27,267 bases of DNA from NCBI GenBank assembly GCA_023807065.1, contig JAJJLU010003855.1:1-27267 (forward strand), in the 5' to 3' direction. A program made the translations under genes and the position numbers. Below are positions 1-9,617 of the stretch, piece by piece. The stretch comes from Isotricha intestinalis. Taxonomy: Eukaryota; Ciliophora; Litostomatea; Vestibuliferida; Isotrichidae. The first letter of the stretch is position 1. Each line of letters starts with the position of its first letter. The notes under the pieces are model-generated. The model did no database searches. It saw only the letters and a list, made by a program, of their open reading frames with translations, and was not told the DNA's origin.

Positions 1-534
1 TCATATAAATAATCAAAACAAAATATACCTAAACAATTAAAAATTTAAGCCATGAATTCATTTCTAAATAGATAATAGTTTTATTCATGTATTGAAAAAT
101 TCAAATAATCATTTTTAAAATATAATTTAAAAATTGAAATATTTTAAAAAAGTTAAGCATTGTCAATACTGAAAGTATTAAAAACAGTGACCCATGAATG
201 AATTAATTATTTGATGAAATAATTAGTTTAATGAATGATAATCAAGGATTTACTCAAAAAAAATAGATTAGATATTTTCTTTTTAATAAAATAATTAAAA
301 TGATTTAGATAATTTTTTATTGTAAAGATATTAAATATACTTTTTTTGAAAATTTGAATGATAGTATAATAGATAAAAAAATACTAATGAAAATTACAAA
401 AAAATAATAATATAAGATAATATTAATTCAAATAAATAAAATATTTACAAAAAAAATAATTATTTTAAATATTTTTAATATAATCATTTTTTATTCATTC
501 TTTCCCTGATAAAAAATATTTATTCATAAATAGA
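1..534. other. Gap upstream of the TPR gene
   Basis: No intact gene is visible. A decayed plus-strand frame (separate entry, 153-509) covers most of the second half. A small perfect hairpin (six-base arms AATACT/AGTATT, loop GAA) lies at 165-179, but such hairpins are common by chance at this A+T content. The last 25 bases before the ATG at 535 are A/T-rich and presumably hold the leader of the TPR gene. No tRNA-like or snoRNA-like block was found. Confidence 0.5.
153..509 (+). pseudogene. Possible decayed coding frame
   Basis: One plus-strand frame can be read through 119 codons with seven stops, including the last; about twelve would be expected at this composition. Stretches read like protein, for example SIVNTESIKNSDP followed after two stops by LFDEIISLMNDNQGFTQKK, and later IIFYCKDIKYTFFENLNDS. 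No start codon or family could be assigned. I infer an old gene eroded by point mutations, but the stop deficit alone is not decisive. Confidence 0.3.
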
Positions 535-1584
535 ATGAGTGATAAAATGCCAACATTAGATGATCTAATAAAAAGTAATGAAGAAAAAAAAGAAGAGCCA
601 AAAGAAGAGCTAAAAGAAGAGCCAAAAGAAGAGTCAAAAGAAGAGTCAAAAGAAGAAGAACCAAAAGAAAAAGTAAAAGAAGAGTCAAAAGAAGAATCAA
701 AAGAAGAAGAACCAAAAGAAAAAGTAAAAGAAGAGTCAAAAGAAGAATCAAAAGAAGAATTAAAACAAGAAGTTCCAAAAGAAGAATCAAAAGAAGAAAA
801 AAATGAAGAAGAAGAAGGTCCAAAAGTTGAAACAAAAGAGCCACCAAAACCACCTCGTGAACCTGAGCCTAAAATTCCTTCAGATTTTTACTCCCAAATA
901 TCCGAATTAAAAAAATTAAAAACAGAAGGAAATAATTTAATAAAATCAGATTTAGAAAAATCAATAGAAAAATATGAAGAAGCATATAAAATATCATCAG
1001 AATTAATTCCAAAAGCATATAAAGAAAAAGATTATAACAAAGAACAATGTTTAGAAATAATATTATTAAATAAGCAAATAATGTCAAATTTAGCTTTATC
1101 ATATCAAAAAAAAGGAGAATATGAAAAAAGTATTAATTTAGATTTAAAAATAATTGCAGCAGACCCAAATTATGATAAAAGTTATGCACGATTATTTACT
1201 AATTATATGAATATTAATAAACCTCAAAATGCAGTTCATTTTGGTGGTTTATTGAAAAACAAATTTTCTGATGAAACTAAAGAAAAATATAATGATTTAT
1301 TTCCTAAAATTGAAGAAGAAGAAAAAAAAATTCAAAAAGAAATTGATGAATATAAAGCTAAACAAAGAAATGAAACTATTAAAAGTGTTTTAAAATATAT
1401 TATTCCTTTACTCGTTTTAATTATTGCTGTTGTTGTTTATTTCTTAGTCTTTAAAAAAAATAGTAGTAGTAATGAAAGTAATTATAGTGTTAATAATATT
1501 TCTCGTAATGATTCAACTAATTTAACAAATGATAATTTAAACAATATTAATGTTACTTTAGATAATAATACTGAAGTTGATTAA
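535..1584 (+). CDS. TPR protein with charged repeat N-terminus and single C-terminal membrane segment
   Basis: A 349-residue protein. Residues 17-90 are a Lys/Glu-rich repeat of KEEPKEE/KEESKEE units. Residues about 118-270 are helical and TPR-like: the stretch around SNLALSYQKKGEYEKSINLD has the usual TPR spacing of Ala, Leu, Tyr and Gly, with a longer first helix pair like that of FKBP/TTC proteins. A single hydrophobic segment (about 288-306, YIIPLLVLIIAVVVYFLVF) follows a charged helix. The 43 residues after it contain eight N-x-S/T sequons, so I infer that the C-terminus faces the ER lumen or exterior while the TPR part stays in the cytosol, as in a membrane-bound chaperone or import receptor. 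The partner is unknown. The start is the ATG at 535, followed directly by MSDKMPTLDDLI. The stop is TAA. Confidence 0.85.
   Translation: MSDKMPTLDDLIKSNEEKKEEPKEELKEEPKEESKEESKEEEPKEKVKEESKEESKEEEPKEKVKEESKEESKEELKQEVPKEESKEEKNEEEEGPKVETKEPPKPPREPEPKIPSDFYSQISELKKLKTEGNNLIKSDLEKSIEKYEEAYKISSELIPKAYKEKDYNKEQCLEIILLNKQIMSNLALSYQKKGEYEKSINLDLKIIAADPNYDKSYARLFTNYMNINKPQNAVHFGGLLKNKFSDETKEKYNDLFPKIEEEEKKIQKEIDEYKAKQRNETIKSVLKYIIPLLVLIIAVVVYFLVFKKNSSSNESNYSVNNISRNDSTNLTNDNLNNINVTLDNNTEVD
652..753 (+). repeat. 51-bp perfect tandem duplication in the TPR gene
   Basis: Bases 652-702 and 703-753 are identical by eye. Each unit encodes 17 residues (EEEPKEKVKEESKEESK), so the repeat keeps the frame. It sits inside a longer run of AAAGAAGAR-type codons from about 570 to 810. 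Perfect identity at third positions points to recent unequal exchange or replication slippage and suggests that this segment varies in length among strains. Confidence 0.9.
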
Positions 1585-1739
1585 AAGATGACGTAATCTT
1601 TTAATTATTTTTATTTAAATAAAAATTAAAAAAAAAAATACTAATAAAATTAATTTAAAAATGATACTTTAATTTTTTTATTATATTTTTGATATAAATA
1701 AATATAAAAAGAAAAATAAGAAAAATATATATAAAAAAA

Positions 1740-3044
1740 ATGTCAGAAATATCAATACCAGAAGGAACCTTATTACAAATCGCAAATAACATATTAAATT
1801 TATTAGAATATCCTTCAGAATTAGAAAGAGAAGAAGATTTATTTTCAGATGAATTTTACATAGCAATAGTAGGTAATTTGATAAGTGATAGAAAATTTGA
1901 CATTCAACCAGGAAATACAGAAAATGAAAAAGTAAAAAGTTTAAAACAATTAGTGGATTTACTTAGTCAAATAATAGATATGGATCTTTCTCATATAGAT
2001 CCAAAAGGAATTATAATTGAAAAAGATAGAATAAGTGCAAAATGTTTATTAGAATTAATTGAAGAATTAATTAAAGCTTTAATAAATGAAAATGAAGAAG
2101 ATTCTCAAATATCTGTTAAAAATAATTTAAGTGAAAATAATAATATTAAAAATATATCTGATGATAATATTTTAAGAGGAAATAGGTTTAAAATTGATAG
2201 TGAAAATTCAGATAATAAAATCCATGATAAAGATGATGAAATTGATATGGATAAAATATTAAGAGAACAAAAACATTCAAATGAAAAAAAAAATGAAACC
2301 AAACAAATACAAAAATCAGATATAAATAATATAAATTTAAATAGTGATAATAATATAACAAATACTAATTTAAATGTGGAAAAAGAAAAAGAAAATGAAA
2401 GTATTTTATTAAATAGATCCTGTTTTGAAGCTTTGGAATTTGAAAAAATATTAAAAGATGCTCAAGCTAAAGAAAATGGAGAAGATTCATATGTTAGAAA
2501 AACATATAGTCAAAATGATATTAGTAAATATGAAAGAGTTTTAGCTGAAAATGAAGCTTTAAATCAATTAAGTAATGAAAATATTAATTATGAAAATGAA
2601 AATGAAAATAAATTTAATGAAGCTCCTGTTATGAATGTTAGTAACATTAGTAATTTAGATAATTCAGTTAAAAAAAATGAAAAAGAAGAGACTGATATTC
2701 CTAATTTGATTGAGAAAAAAAATAATAACGAAAAAAATAATAATAAAAATATTTATGATATTAAAAACTTTAATGAATCTAATTTAAGTGATAATTTATT
2801 TAATGATTCTATTAAAGCTTATTCAGTTCCAAATGAATATATGAATAAACCAGAAATATCAATTTCTGCTTCTGGAGATATTTCATATTTAAATGATAAT
2901 AATGAAAATAAAAATGTTATTGTTGAAAATAGTAGTGCAAAGAAACAAAAAACAAAAGAAACTTCAAATAGTAATATTAATATAAGTGGTGATTTATCAA
3001 CAAAAAAAAATTCAAATAGAAAAACAACAAATAATAATATAAAA

Positions 3045-3078
<34 letters not shown>

Positions 3079-4076
3079 TTAAAACAAATTCAAGTGTACG
3101 TGAAGAAAGTCAAAGTGATATTTCTAAAAGTTCAATCAATTCAATGAGGAAAAATTCAACAAGAGAATCAAAGAAAAAAATAAGTGATAGTAATAAAAAA
3201 GATAATAATAATAATAACAATAAGAATAAAAAAGAAATATTAAATACTTCATCATCATTATTAGAAGAAGTTCCATTAAGTGATGAAGAATTTAAATTTG
3301 AATTAATGAGAGAATTAAGGAGATTATATGGAAATGAATTTGAAAAAATATTTCCAAAAAATAATAAAAAGCAAAACAACGAAATTTTAGAAATAATGTT
3401 AAAAAATATAAAAAATGCTAGAACAAAAATGATGAGTTCAGAAAATAAAATTCCAGATCCAGATGATTTATTAACAAGAGATTTTATGCATCGTTATCAG
3501 AAAGAATTACAATATATAATAAATTATTATAAAAATCAAAAAAAAAGAAAAAATTATTTACAAGAACAAGCTTTAAAAACAATAACACAAAATATACCAA
3601 CAATGAAAAAAATACAAGAAATATATAATAAAAATATAGAAAGTCAAATTGAAAAAAAGAAAAAATTAAGAGATGAAAAAAATCATCAAAATCAATTAAA
3701 ATTATGTAATGAAATATATTCAAAGGCATTAGAATTTGAAAAAGAAAAATATATTGAAGAAACAATGAATGAAAATAAAATTAAACAATTAAGAAATGAG
3801 GCAAAAGCACAATCTATGATGGAAGTTGAAAAATATTATACAGATAAAATTGCTATTTTAAATGAAATTTTAAGAAGAGAAAAAAAAGAAAGAGAAAATG
3901 CACATAAAGCTCAAGTTTTATTTTTAGAACAAATTAGTAGACAAAAAAAAGGAGAATTTAGAAAACAAATTGATAAAATTCTTCAAAAATACGATGAAGA
4001 AGATAAAAAAAATGAAATGGAAGAAAATAAAAATCAAGAACAAATAGAAAAAATTTTAGATACATATAAGAAATAA
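1740..4076 (+). CDS. CEP95-like centrosomal coiled-coil protein
   Basis: A 778-residue protein. Residues 1-115 form a compact helical domain whose pattern (LLQIANNILNLL near the start, LSHIDPKGI near residue 82, then a Leu-rich helix with CLLELIEELIKAL) resembles the calponin-homology-like N-terminus of CEP95/CCDC45 centrosomal proteins. Residues about 120-530 are low-complexity Asn/Asp/Glu/Ser with a poly-Asn run near 435-447. Residues about 535-775 are charged and strongly predicted coiled coil (ELMRELRRLYGNEFEKIF onwards). Domain order and length fit the CEP95 family, a centrosome/basal-body and spindle-pole protein. The assignment rests on motif likeness only. The first ATG (1740) is used, and the stop is TAA. 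If it is not CEP95, it is another CH-like coiled-coil cytoskeletal protein. Confidence 0.55.
3045..3077 (+). repeat. (AAT) microsatellite encoding poly-Asn
   Basis: About eleven consecutive AAT triplets lie in frame in the CEP95-like gene and give a run of twelve Asn. Shorter AAT/AAC clusters occur at 3206-3222. The run is a slippage-prone trinucleotide repeat in the disordered linker between the N-terminal domain and the coiled coil, where length changes should be tolerated. Confidence 0.9.
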
Positions 4077-4636
4077 TATTGGAATTTTTTTAGTTTTTTT
4101 ATTTTTAATTTTTATTTTTCTTTATTTTTTATTTTCAAATTTATTTAACTTTGTAATAATAAATATTATTTTAATTTATAAATGCAATTGTGAAGTCTTA
4201 ATTAAATAATTATAATTGAATAAAGAATAAATGTAACTTTAAAAAATAAAACCTTTCTAAAGATTAATATCATTAAATTTTTTTCAATTCCTATAATTAC
4301 AAATAAAAGGATTATCATTATCCTTGAATATATTTTATTTCTGATAACATTTAAATTTGAATTTTTATAAAATATATTTAAATTTGAAATGAAATTTTTA
4401 AAATTTAATCTGAAATTAAAAAATTATCTAATAATAAAAATGAATATTTTTTAATTTAAGAACTATAAATTTGTAAACTAAATTTTTTGATTTATGTTAT
4501 TTTAAAATTTTTATAAATACAATATAGGAGAAAATTGGTCTTAAAAATTTAGAGTGGATTTAAAGAAATATTTTAATTTTCTTATTTTTTCAAATTTATT
4601 GTAAAATATTTTAATGAATTTAAAAATAATAAAAAT
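4077..4636. other. Convergent gap between the CEP95-like gene and the two-TM gene
   Basis: Both flanking genes end here, so this is a shared 3' region without promoters. It holds a small hairpin (AAGGAT/ATCCTT arms, 4307-4325). A minus-strand frame at 4122-4352 reads with some protein-like stretches (NIFKDNDNPFICNYRN, then KKFNDINL), but it has six stops in 77 codons, close to chance, so I do not call it a pseudogene. The motif ATTTAAATTTGA occurs twice near 4350-4390. Confidence 0.4.
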
Positions 4637-5335
4637 TCAATATTGATTATTAGAAGAATCTGTTTCTTCTCTTTTTTTCCAATAATTAATGAAATCATTT
4701 AATATTTCTTCTCCTTCTTTAAAAGGAATTCCACCAATTAAAGGTAATTTCAAAAATTCTATTTTTTCTTTTGATTGAGTAATAAAAAAATAAAAAGATC
4801 CATCAGTTTTATCCTCCATAATAATTTTATCAATTGAATATAAATTTAAAGTTATTTTCTTTCCTTTATAATCAACTTCAATATTTTTATTATCTTTATT
4901 ATAAAAAATAAAAGAGAAATGATTAATATTATCTCTCTTATAACAACAACAAAAGAAAATTTGACAAAAAAGATTAATCATTAATCCTAAAAATGCAAAA
5001 AAAAGGAGAAAAATAAAGTTGAAATGAACAAAAAGAATAAGTATAATTGTTAACATGACCACAACAGCATAAATTATAAAAGGTAAAGCAAATTTTAAAG
5101 AATGACGTTTTGTTATTATTCCAAAATTTGTTCTAAAATTTATTTGTTGTTGATTTTCTAAGAACATATAAAAATTTGGATTTAAAGTAAAATAACCGTA
5201 TTTATTTATATGATTTTGATTTATATTTATATGATTATCTTCTTGATTTATTGGAGTTGGAGCATTTAAATCTTCATTTTTTGTTGGATAATTATTGATT
5301 AAAAATGGTTTATTAATATTTTGTTGGTCATTCAT
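4637..5335 (-). CDS. Two-TM membrane protein, paralogue of 26086-26709
   Basis: A 232-residue protein of unknown function. The N-terminal 80 residues are polar and Asn-rich, with the motif HINKYGYF. Two adjacent hydrophobic segments (about 83-103 and 105-127) form a hairpin, followed by a Cys cluster (CCCY, 129-132) that could be palmitoylated. Residues about 140-222 are a soluble beta-rich domain ending in a short helix, with the conserved motifs KIIMED, EKIEFLKLPL and PFKEGEEILNDFINYWKK. Its layout resembles membrane-anchored PH-like domains, but I do not recognise the family. Its ATG lies 63 bp from the divergent ATG at 5399, suggesting a shared promoter. It has a close paralogue near the other end of the window. 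Confidence 0.85.
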   Translation of the reverse strand: MNDQQNINKPFLINNYPTKNEDLNAPTPINQEDNHININQNHINKYGYFTLNPNFYMFLENQQQINFRTNFGIITKRHSLKFALPFIIYAVVVMLTIILILFVHFNFIFLLFFAFLGLMINLFCQIFFCCCYKRDNINHFSFIFYNKDNKNIEVDYKGKKITLNLYSIDKIIMEDKTDGSFYFFITQSKEKIEFLKLPLIGGIPFKEGEEILNDFINYWKKREETDSSNNQY

Positions 5336-5398
5336 TTTCTATAACTAGATATAAATTATTCAATAATTTAAAATTTTAAATCAATTTATTTCAAAAAA
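5336..5398. promoter_or_regulatory. 63-bp divergent promoter region
   Basis: The start codons of the minus-strand two-TM gene (5335) and the plus-strand LamG gene (5399) are only 63 bp apart, so both promoters and both 5' leaders must fit in this A/T-rich stretch or overlap the neighbouring coding sequence. I see no recognisable TATA or initiator consensus that stands out from the background. Confidence 0.5.
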
Positions 5399-7573
5399 AT
5401 GAAAGGAACAAAAAATCAAAATCCACAAAAACAAAAGACAATAAATCCAATAGCAATAAAAAAATTATATTTAAAGCAATATTCAAAAAACCCAAATTTT
5501 TCAAATTGGGAACCAAATGAAAAAATAATGGCATTAAGTAATAGATATGGATTTTTAGGAATATTAAATTCCGGTTTTAATTCTGAAGGAGAAAATACTT
5601 TAGAAATATCAATTCAAGATGATTTTGATTTATTAATAAAACAAGAAAATGGTTTTTCCTTATTTTTTTGGTTGATATTAGGTAAACAACAAAATTATTT
5701 AACAAGATATATTTTAAAAAAAGGAACAACAATAGATGAATTAACTCCAACAATAGGTTTATTACAAAATAATACAAATTTATTTATTAAAATAACATCA
5801 TCAAATAAAAGAATAGAAAATTTAATATCAAATAAAAAATTAGAACCAAATAAAATATATTCAATATGTTTATCAGTTAATTTTGATATTAATGAAGATA
5901 TATCAGAAATGTCATTATATATAGATGGAGTATTAGATTCTCAAAATTCAATTCCCGGAATACCTTCTTTTAATAATGGAAATATATTCTTAGGAAAACC
6001 AGATATTACTTGTCATGGATTTAATGGTATAATATCAGAAATAATGCTCTGTCCAAGAAATTTAGAAGAAAATGAAATAAATGAAATATATAATAATTGC
6101 ATTAATTATTTTAATGAAAATCAAGGTGAAAGTTTTCAAACTGCAATTGTTTTTGAAAATAAATTTCAAAGAGGGGTTTTATTAGAAAAATATATGAAAT
6201 ATACTGGAAGTAAACCTTTTATTATTGATAATTTAGCTTTAAGTAATTATGAGTTGAAAGAAATTGTTAAAAAATATGATGAAGAAGAAAGATTAATTGA
6301 TGAAGACAATAATAATATTATTAATGAAGACCCTAAACAAATTAAATTAATGGAAAAAATGGATAATATGTTAAATAATAATGATGAATTTATTATTGTA
6401 AAAAAAATGTATTTAAATGCTAAAACCATTTATACCATTCTTTTTCTTTGTAATAAAGGAGAAGATTATATGGAAATTAAAAGAGTCATTGATGTATTTG
6501 AAATTTTATCTGAAAATTTATTATTTAATATTGATTATGATTTTATGTTTAGATTATGTAGAAATTTAAATAGTATCAGCATTGAAGACAAGAATTTTTT
6601 TTCTTTAAGTATTTTTTTCCAAAATTTAAAACAGATACATGATATTTATTTTCCAGATGAAAATATAAATGATCCAATAGAATATGAAGAAAATAATCAA
6701 GAATCAATTAAACAATATGAAAATTTATTAAAATCAACTCAAGGATTTAAGAATGTAATAGATGAAAATGAAATGGAGAATAAAAACTTTAGAATATGTA
6801 ATATAAAAGAATTATATCAAAAAAACAATAATAATAATCAATCAAATAAGAACACAGATGATGATTTTTATATAACAAATAAATCAAAGAAACCCGAGAA
6901 TTTGAAAAGACCAGAAAGTGCTCAAATATCAATGGACAAATTAGTTGAAAAAAAAATAGAATATGAAGATTCAAAAATAACAGAAAACGAGAATGAAGAG
7001 AATGAAAATATAAACACAGAAAATAATAATAATAAAGTAAAAGAAAAAAATGAATATGACCCAGAATATCCAGAAAATTGGTCAGAAGGGAATTTTGAAG
7101 TAATAATAAATCATTGTTATAATTGTCACGAACATAAAATGACAACAAGGCATTTAGAATTCCAATTTATAGATAAATTTAATGAAATAGGACAAGCAAT
7201 AAAAATGGAATTTCCTAATTGTGATGTATATGGAAATTATGATAATTTAGAATATTTTGGTCAATTTGACGTTTATGTTAGAGGACTTGGTCCTTTCTTT
7301 GATGAACAAGGAAGATTTTTTATTTTTAAAAAACAAAAAATTGGAAGATTTCCTAAAATTAATGAAATTATTGATAAATTAATCACTCTTTCTATTGTTT
7401 ATGGTGGAAGTATTAATATGGAAAGTGCTCAAAAACAGTTTTTAAAAGAAAATGAATTTAAAAAAAGTAAATTTTTCCATGAATTACCCGCTTATTATAG
7501 CGAAAAATGTGAAGAAGCAATGAATGAATTTAAAAATGGAGGAGATAAAAAAGATAAGAAGAAAGTTAAGTGA
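5399..7573 (+). CDS. LamG/ConA-like domain fused to a CxxC thioredoxin-like domain
   Basis: A 724-residue protein. Residues about 66-232 look like a LamG/concanavalin-type jelly roll: GFSLFFWLIL, then TPTIGLLQ, then MSLYIDGVLDSQNS and GNIFLGKP, in the usual strand order. The middle (about 245-550) is helical and then becomes a Lys/Glu/Asn linker. Residues about 557-700 form a conserved domain beginning YPENW and containing HCYNCHEH (CxxC at 573-576), MTTRHLEF, NCDVYGNY and GQFDVYVRGLG. I read this as a thioredoxin-fold CxxC domain of the Rdx/SelW type, with Cys and no selenocysteine. I associate this HCxxCHEH domain with proteins of ciliated eukaryotes, but that is from memory and unverified. 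No signal peptide is present, so it should be cytosolic. The stop is TGA. Confidence 0.75.
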   Translation: MKGTKNQNPQKQKTINPIAIKKLYLKQYSKNPNFSNWEPNEKIMALSNRYGFLGILNSGFNSEGENTLEISIQDDFDLLIKQENGFSLFFWLILGKQQNYLTRYILKKGTTIDELTPTIGLLQNNTNLFIKITSSNKRIENLISNKKLEPNKIYSICLSVNFDINEDISEMSLYIDGVLDSQNSIPGIPSFNNGNIFLGKPDITCHGFNGIISEIMLCPRNLEENEINEIYNNCINYFNENQGESFQTAIVFENKFQRGVLLEKYMKYTGSKPFIIDNLALSNYELKEIVKKYDEEERLIDEDNNNIINEDPKQIKLMEKMDNMLNNNDEFIIVKKMYLNAKTIYTILFLCNKGEDYMEIKRVIDVFEILSENLLFNIDYDFMFRLCRNLNSISIEDKNFFSLSIFFQNLKQIHDIYFPDENINDPIEYEENNQESIKQYENLLKSTQGFKNVIDENEMENKNFRICNIKELYQKNNNNNQSNKNTDDDFYITNKSKKPENLKRPESAQISMDKLVEKKIEYEDSKITENENEENENINTENNNNKVKEKNEYDPEYPENWSEGNFEVIINHCYNCHEHKMTTRHLEFQFIDKFNEIGQAIKMEFPNCDVYGNYDNLEYFGQFDVYVRGLGPFFDEQGRFFIFKKQKIGRFPKINEIIDKLITLSIVYGGSINMESAQKQFLKENEFKKSKFFHELPAYYSEKCEEAMNEFKNGGDKKDKKKVK

Positions 7574-7726
7574 TTTTTTTTAGTTTTTATTTATTCTTTT
7601 TGAGTGGTTTTTATTTTCTTTTAGGTTTTATTATTCTTGATGATAATATTTTTTTATTGTAAATTTATTTTATTTTTTTTAATATTTTTTTATTTATTAT
7701 TTTTAAATAATTATTTTGAATTTTAA

Positions 7727-9466
7727 ATGAAAGGAAATAATATTCAAACAACAAAAAAGAATAACAATGATAAAAATACTAATAAAAATAATAATAATAG
7801 AGAAGAACAAAGAGGAGGAAGAGTTTGGAAATATTTAATACTAGGATTTATAGTCCAAATCTTAGGAACTAGATTAATAAAATATTTTAAAAATAAAAAT
7901 TCTGCTCAAAACCTTCCTTCAGTAAATAATATATTTACAAATGAAACTAAATTTGACATAAATTTCTATTTATCAGATTATGATGATTATAGACTTTTAA
8001 AAAATAAAAAACCAATATATTCAATATTAGATAGGAAATATTGTTATTTTGGTGAAGATATAGTGAATGAAACAATATATAATATTCAATTAAATATAAC
8101 ATACAATATAACAAAATTACTAAAATTAAAAAATTTAAAAAACGCAGGAATATATTTATTTTCAGAATTAAAATTAAAAAATGAAAGTGAATATAATAAT
8201 CAAATACAAAAATTAAAAGTAGATCCTAGAGAATATTACAAAAGTCAAAATATATTAAAGTATATATCGGATTTAAAGAAATTATTATTAAATTCTCAAA
8301 TAGATGAGAATATGAGTCCCATTGAAACCGAAGCAACAAAATCAGAAAAATCAACAAATACATTAAGTGGATTATATTATAAGCCAACATTCACATTTTA
8401 TTTTGTAAAACAAAATCAAAAAGAAAATATAATTAATTTCCAAAAATTATATATGATGAAATTTCCAGTTCATGTTAATTTAAATCAAATGAATTATTTC
8501 CCTCTAAATGTTTTAACAGATTTTTGGACTTTAAATAGTGAATTATTACCAATCAATAAAACAGAAATGTTCAATTTTACTATAAATTTAAATTATGGCT
8601 ATATTAGAAGTTATTTCTTTAATCAAATGTTAAATATTCAAATTAATAATAAGGTTATGAGCAGTTATGGTATTGATGGAGTTCAAGATATGTTAGTTGA
8701 ATTATTAAAAAATAATTCTATTCCTTATTTAATTTTATTAATGACTGTAAATATTCTACATACTATTTTTTCTGGTTTTGGTTTTAAAGAAGACATATCT
8801 TATTATAATAATTTAGAAAAATTAGACGGAGTATATACTAAATATATTTTTTTAAATATATTTTCTGTTTTTATTTCTTTCTTATATAATATTGTTCAAG
8901 GTGCTAATTTTTTAGTTATTTTTGAAGTCTTTGTTGGTTTTATTATTGAGATTTGGAAATTAAAAATGATATATAATATTTCTTTTAATAAATTTTTTCC
9001 TTTTATTCATTTTGATTATAAAATTAAATATGAAATTAAAGAAGCTGAGAGTTATCAAGATTTTGCTGTTTCAATGATGATAAAATTTTTATTAATTCCA
9101 ATTGGAATTATTTATCTTATTTATAGACTTTATTATTATAAATCTTCTAGTATATTTATGTTTATTATTGAATATATTTTTTTCCTTTTAAATATTTTTG
9201 GTTTTATTTTATTAACACCTCAAATTTATTTAAATTATAAATTACAAAGTGTTGAACATTTACCTTTAAAAGCTTTTATTTTTAAATTTTTAAATACTAT
9301 TATAGATGATTTATTTGCTTTTGCTGTTAAAACTCCAATTTTATATAGGATTTTTTGTTTTAAAGATGATGTGATTTTTGTTGTTTATCTTTATCAAATG
9401 TGGATTTATAGACATAATAAAAGAAGTGAAATGAATAAAATAGATGATGAAAAAAAGAAGAAATAA
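7727..9466 (+). CDS. CLPTM1: CLPTM1 family multi-pass membrane protein
   Basis: A 579-residue protein. An Asn/Lys-rich N-terminus precedes one membrane segment (about 35-51). A luminal domain to about 330 follows, with several N-x-S/T sites, and then four or five membrane segments. The C-terminal third carries the family's hallmark sequence: SGFGFKEDISYYNN, TPQIYLNYKLQSVEHLP, KAFIFKFLNTIIDDLFAF and IYLYQMWIYRH-type residues near the end. CLPTM1 and CLPTM1L are ER/Golgi proteins; CLPTM1 limits GABA-A receptor export in mammals, and CLPTM1L acts as a lipid scramblase for glucosaminyl-PI in GPI-anchor synthesis. I cannot tell which subfamily this is. Length (family about 540-670) and both ends look complete. 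No intron is needed. Confidence 0.92.
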   Translation: MKGNNIQTTKKNNNDKNTNKNNNNREEQRGGRVWKYLILGFIVQILGTRLIKYFKNKNSAQNLPSVNNIFTNETKFDINFYLSDYDDYRLLKNKKPIYSILDRKYCYFGEDIVNETIYNIQLNITYNITKLLKLKNLKNAGIYLFSELKLKNESEYNNQIQKLKVDPREYYKSQNILKYISDLKKLLLNSQIDENMSPIETEATKSEKSTNTLSGLYYKPTFTFYFVKQNQKENIINFQKLYMMKFPVHVNLNQMNYFPLNVLTDFWTLNSELLPINKTEMFNFTINLNYGYIRSYFFNQMLNIQINNKVMSSYGIDGVQDMLVELLKNNSIPYLILLMTVNILHTIFSGFGFKEDISYYNNLEKLDGVYTKYIFLNIFSVFISFLYNIVQGANFLVIFEVFVGFIIEIWKLKMIYNISFNKFFPFIHFDYKIKYEIKEAESYQDFAVSMMIKFLLIPIGIIYLIYRLYYYKSSSIFMFIIEYIFFLLNIFGFILLTPQIYLNYKLQSVEHLPLKAFIFKFLNTIIDDLFAFAVKTPILYRIFCFKDDVIFVVYLYQMWIYRHNKRSEMNKIDDEKKKK

Positions 9467-9617
9467 AAAGAAAAATTTAAATCAGTTAAAAAGAAAAAAA
9501 AAAAATTAAAATTAAAATTTATTCAGAGTCAAAAAAATTTAATTTATTAAATAAAAAATAATTATTTAAATTATATAATATTTTCTAATTTATTTTTTAT
9601 CATATTATTCAATAAAG

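Noticed and set aside
524..853. Antisense Leu-rich frame opposite the KEE repeat of the TPR gene
   Set aside because: It is a mirror of GAA/AAA codons. Similar shadows at 869-1102, 1681-1866, 2105-2302, 3110-3379, 3484-3765, 5577-5777, 6247-6429, 6789-7148, 9956-10231 and 11595-11822 were dropped for the same reason.
4122..4352. Minus-strand decayed frame in the convergent gap
   Set aside because: Six stops in 77 codons is close to random expectation. The protein-like stretches are too short to support a call.
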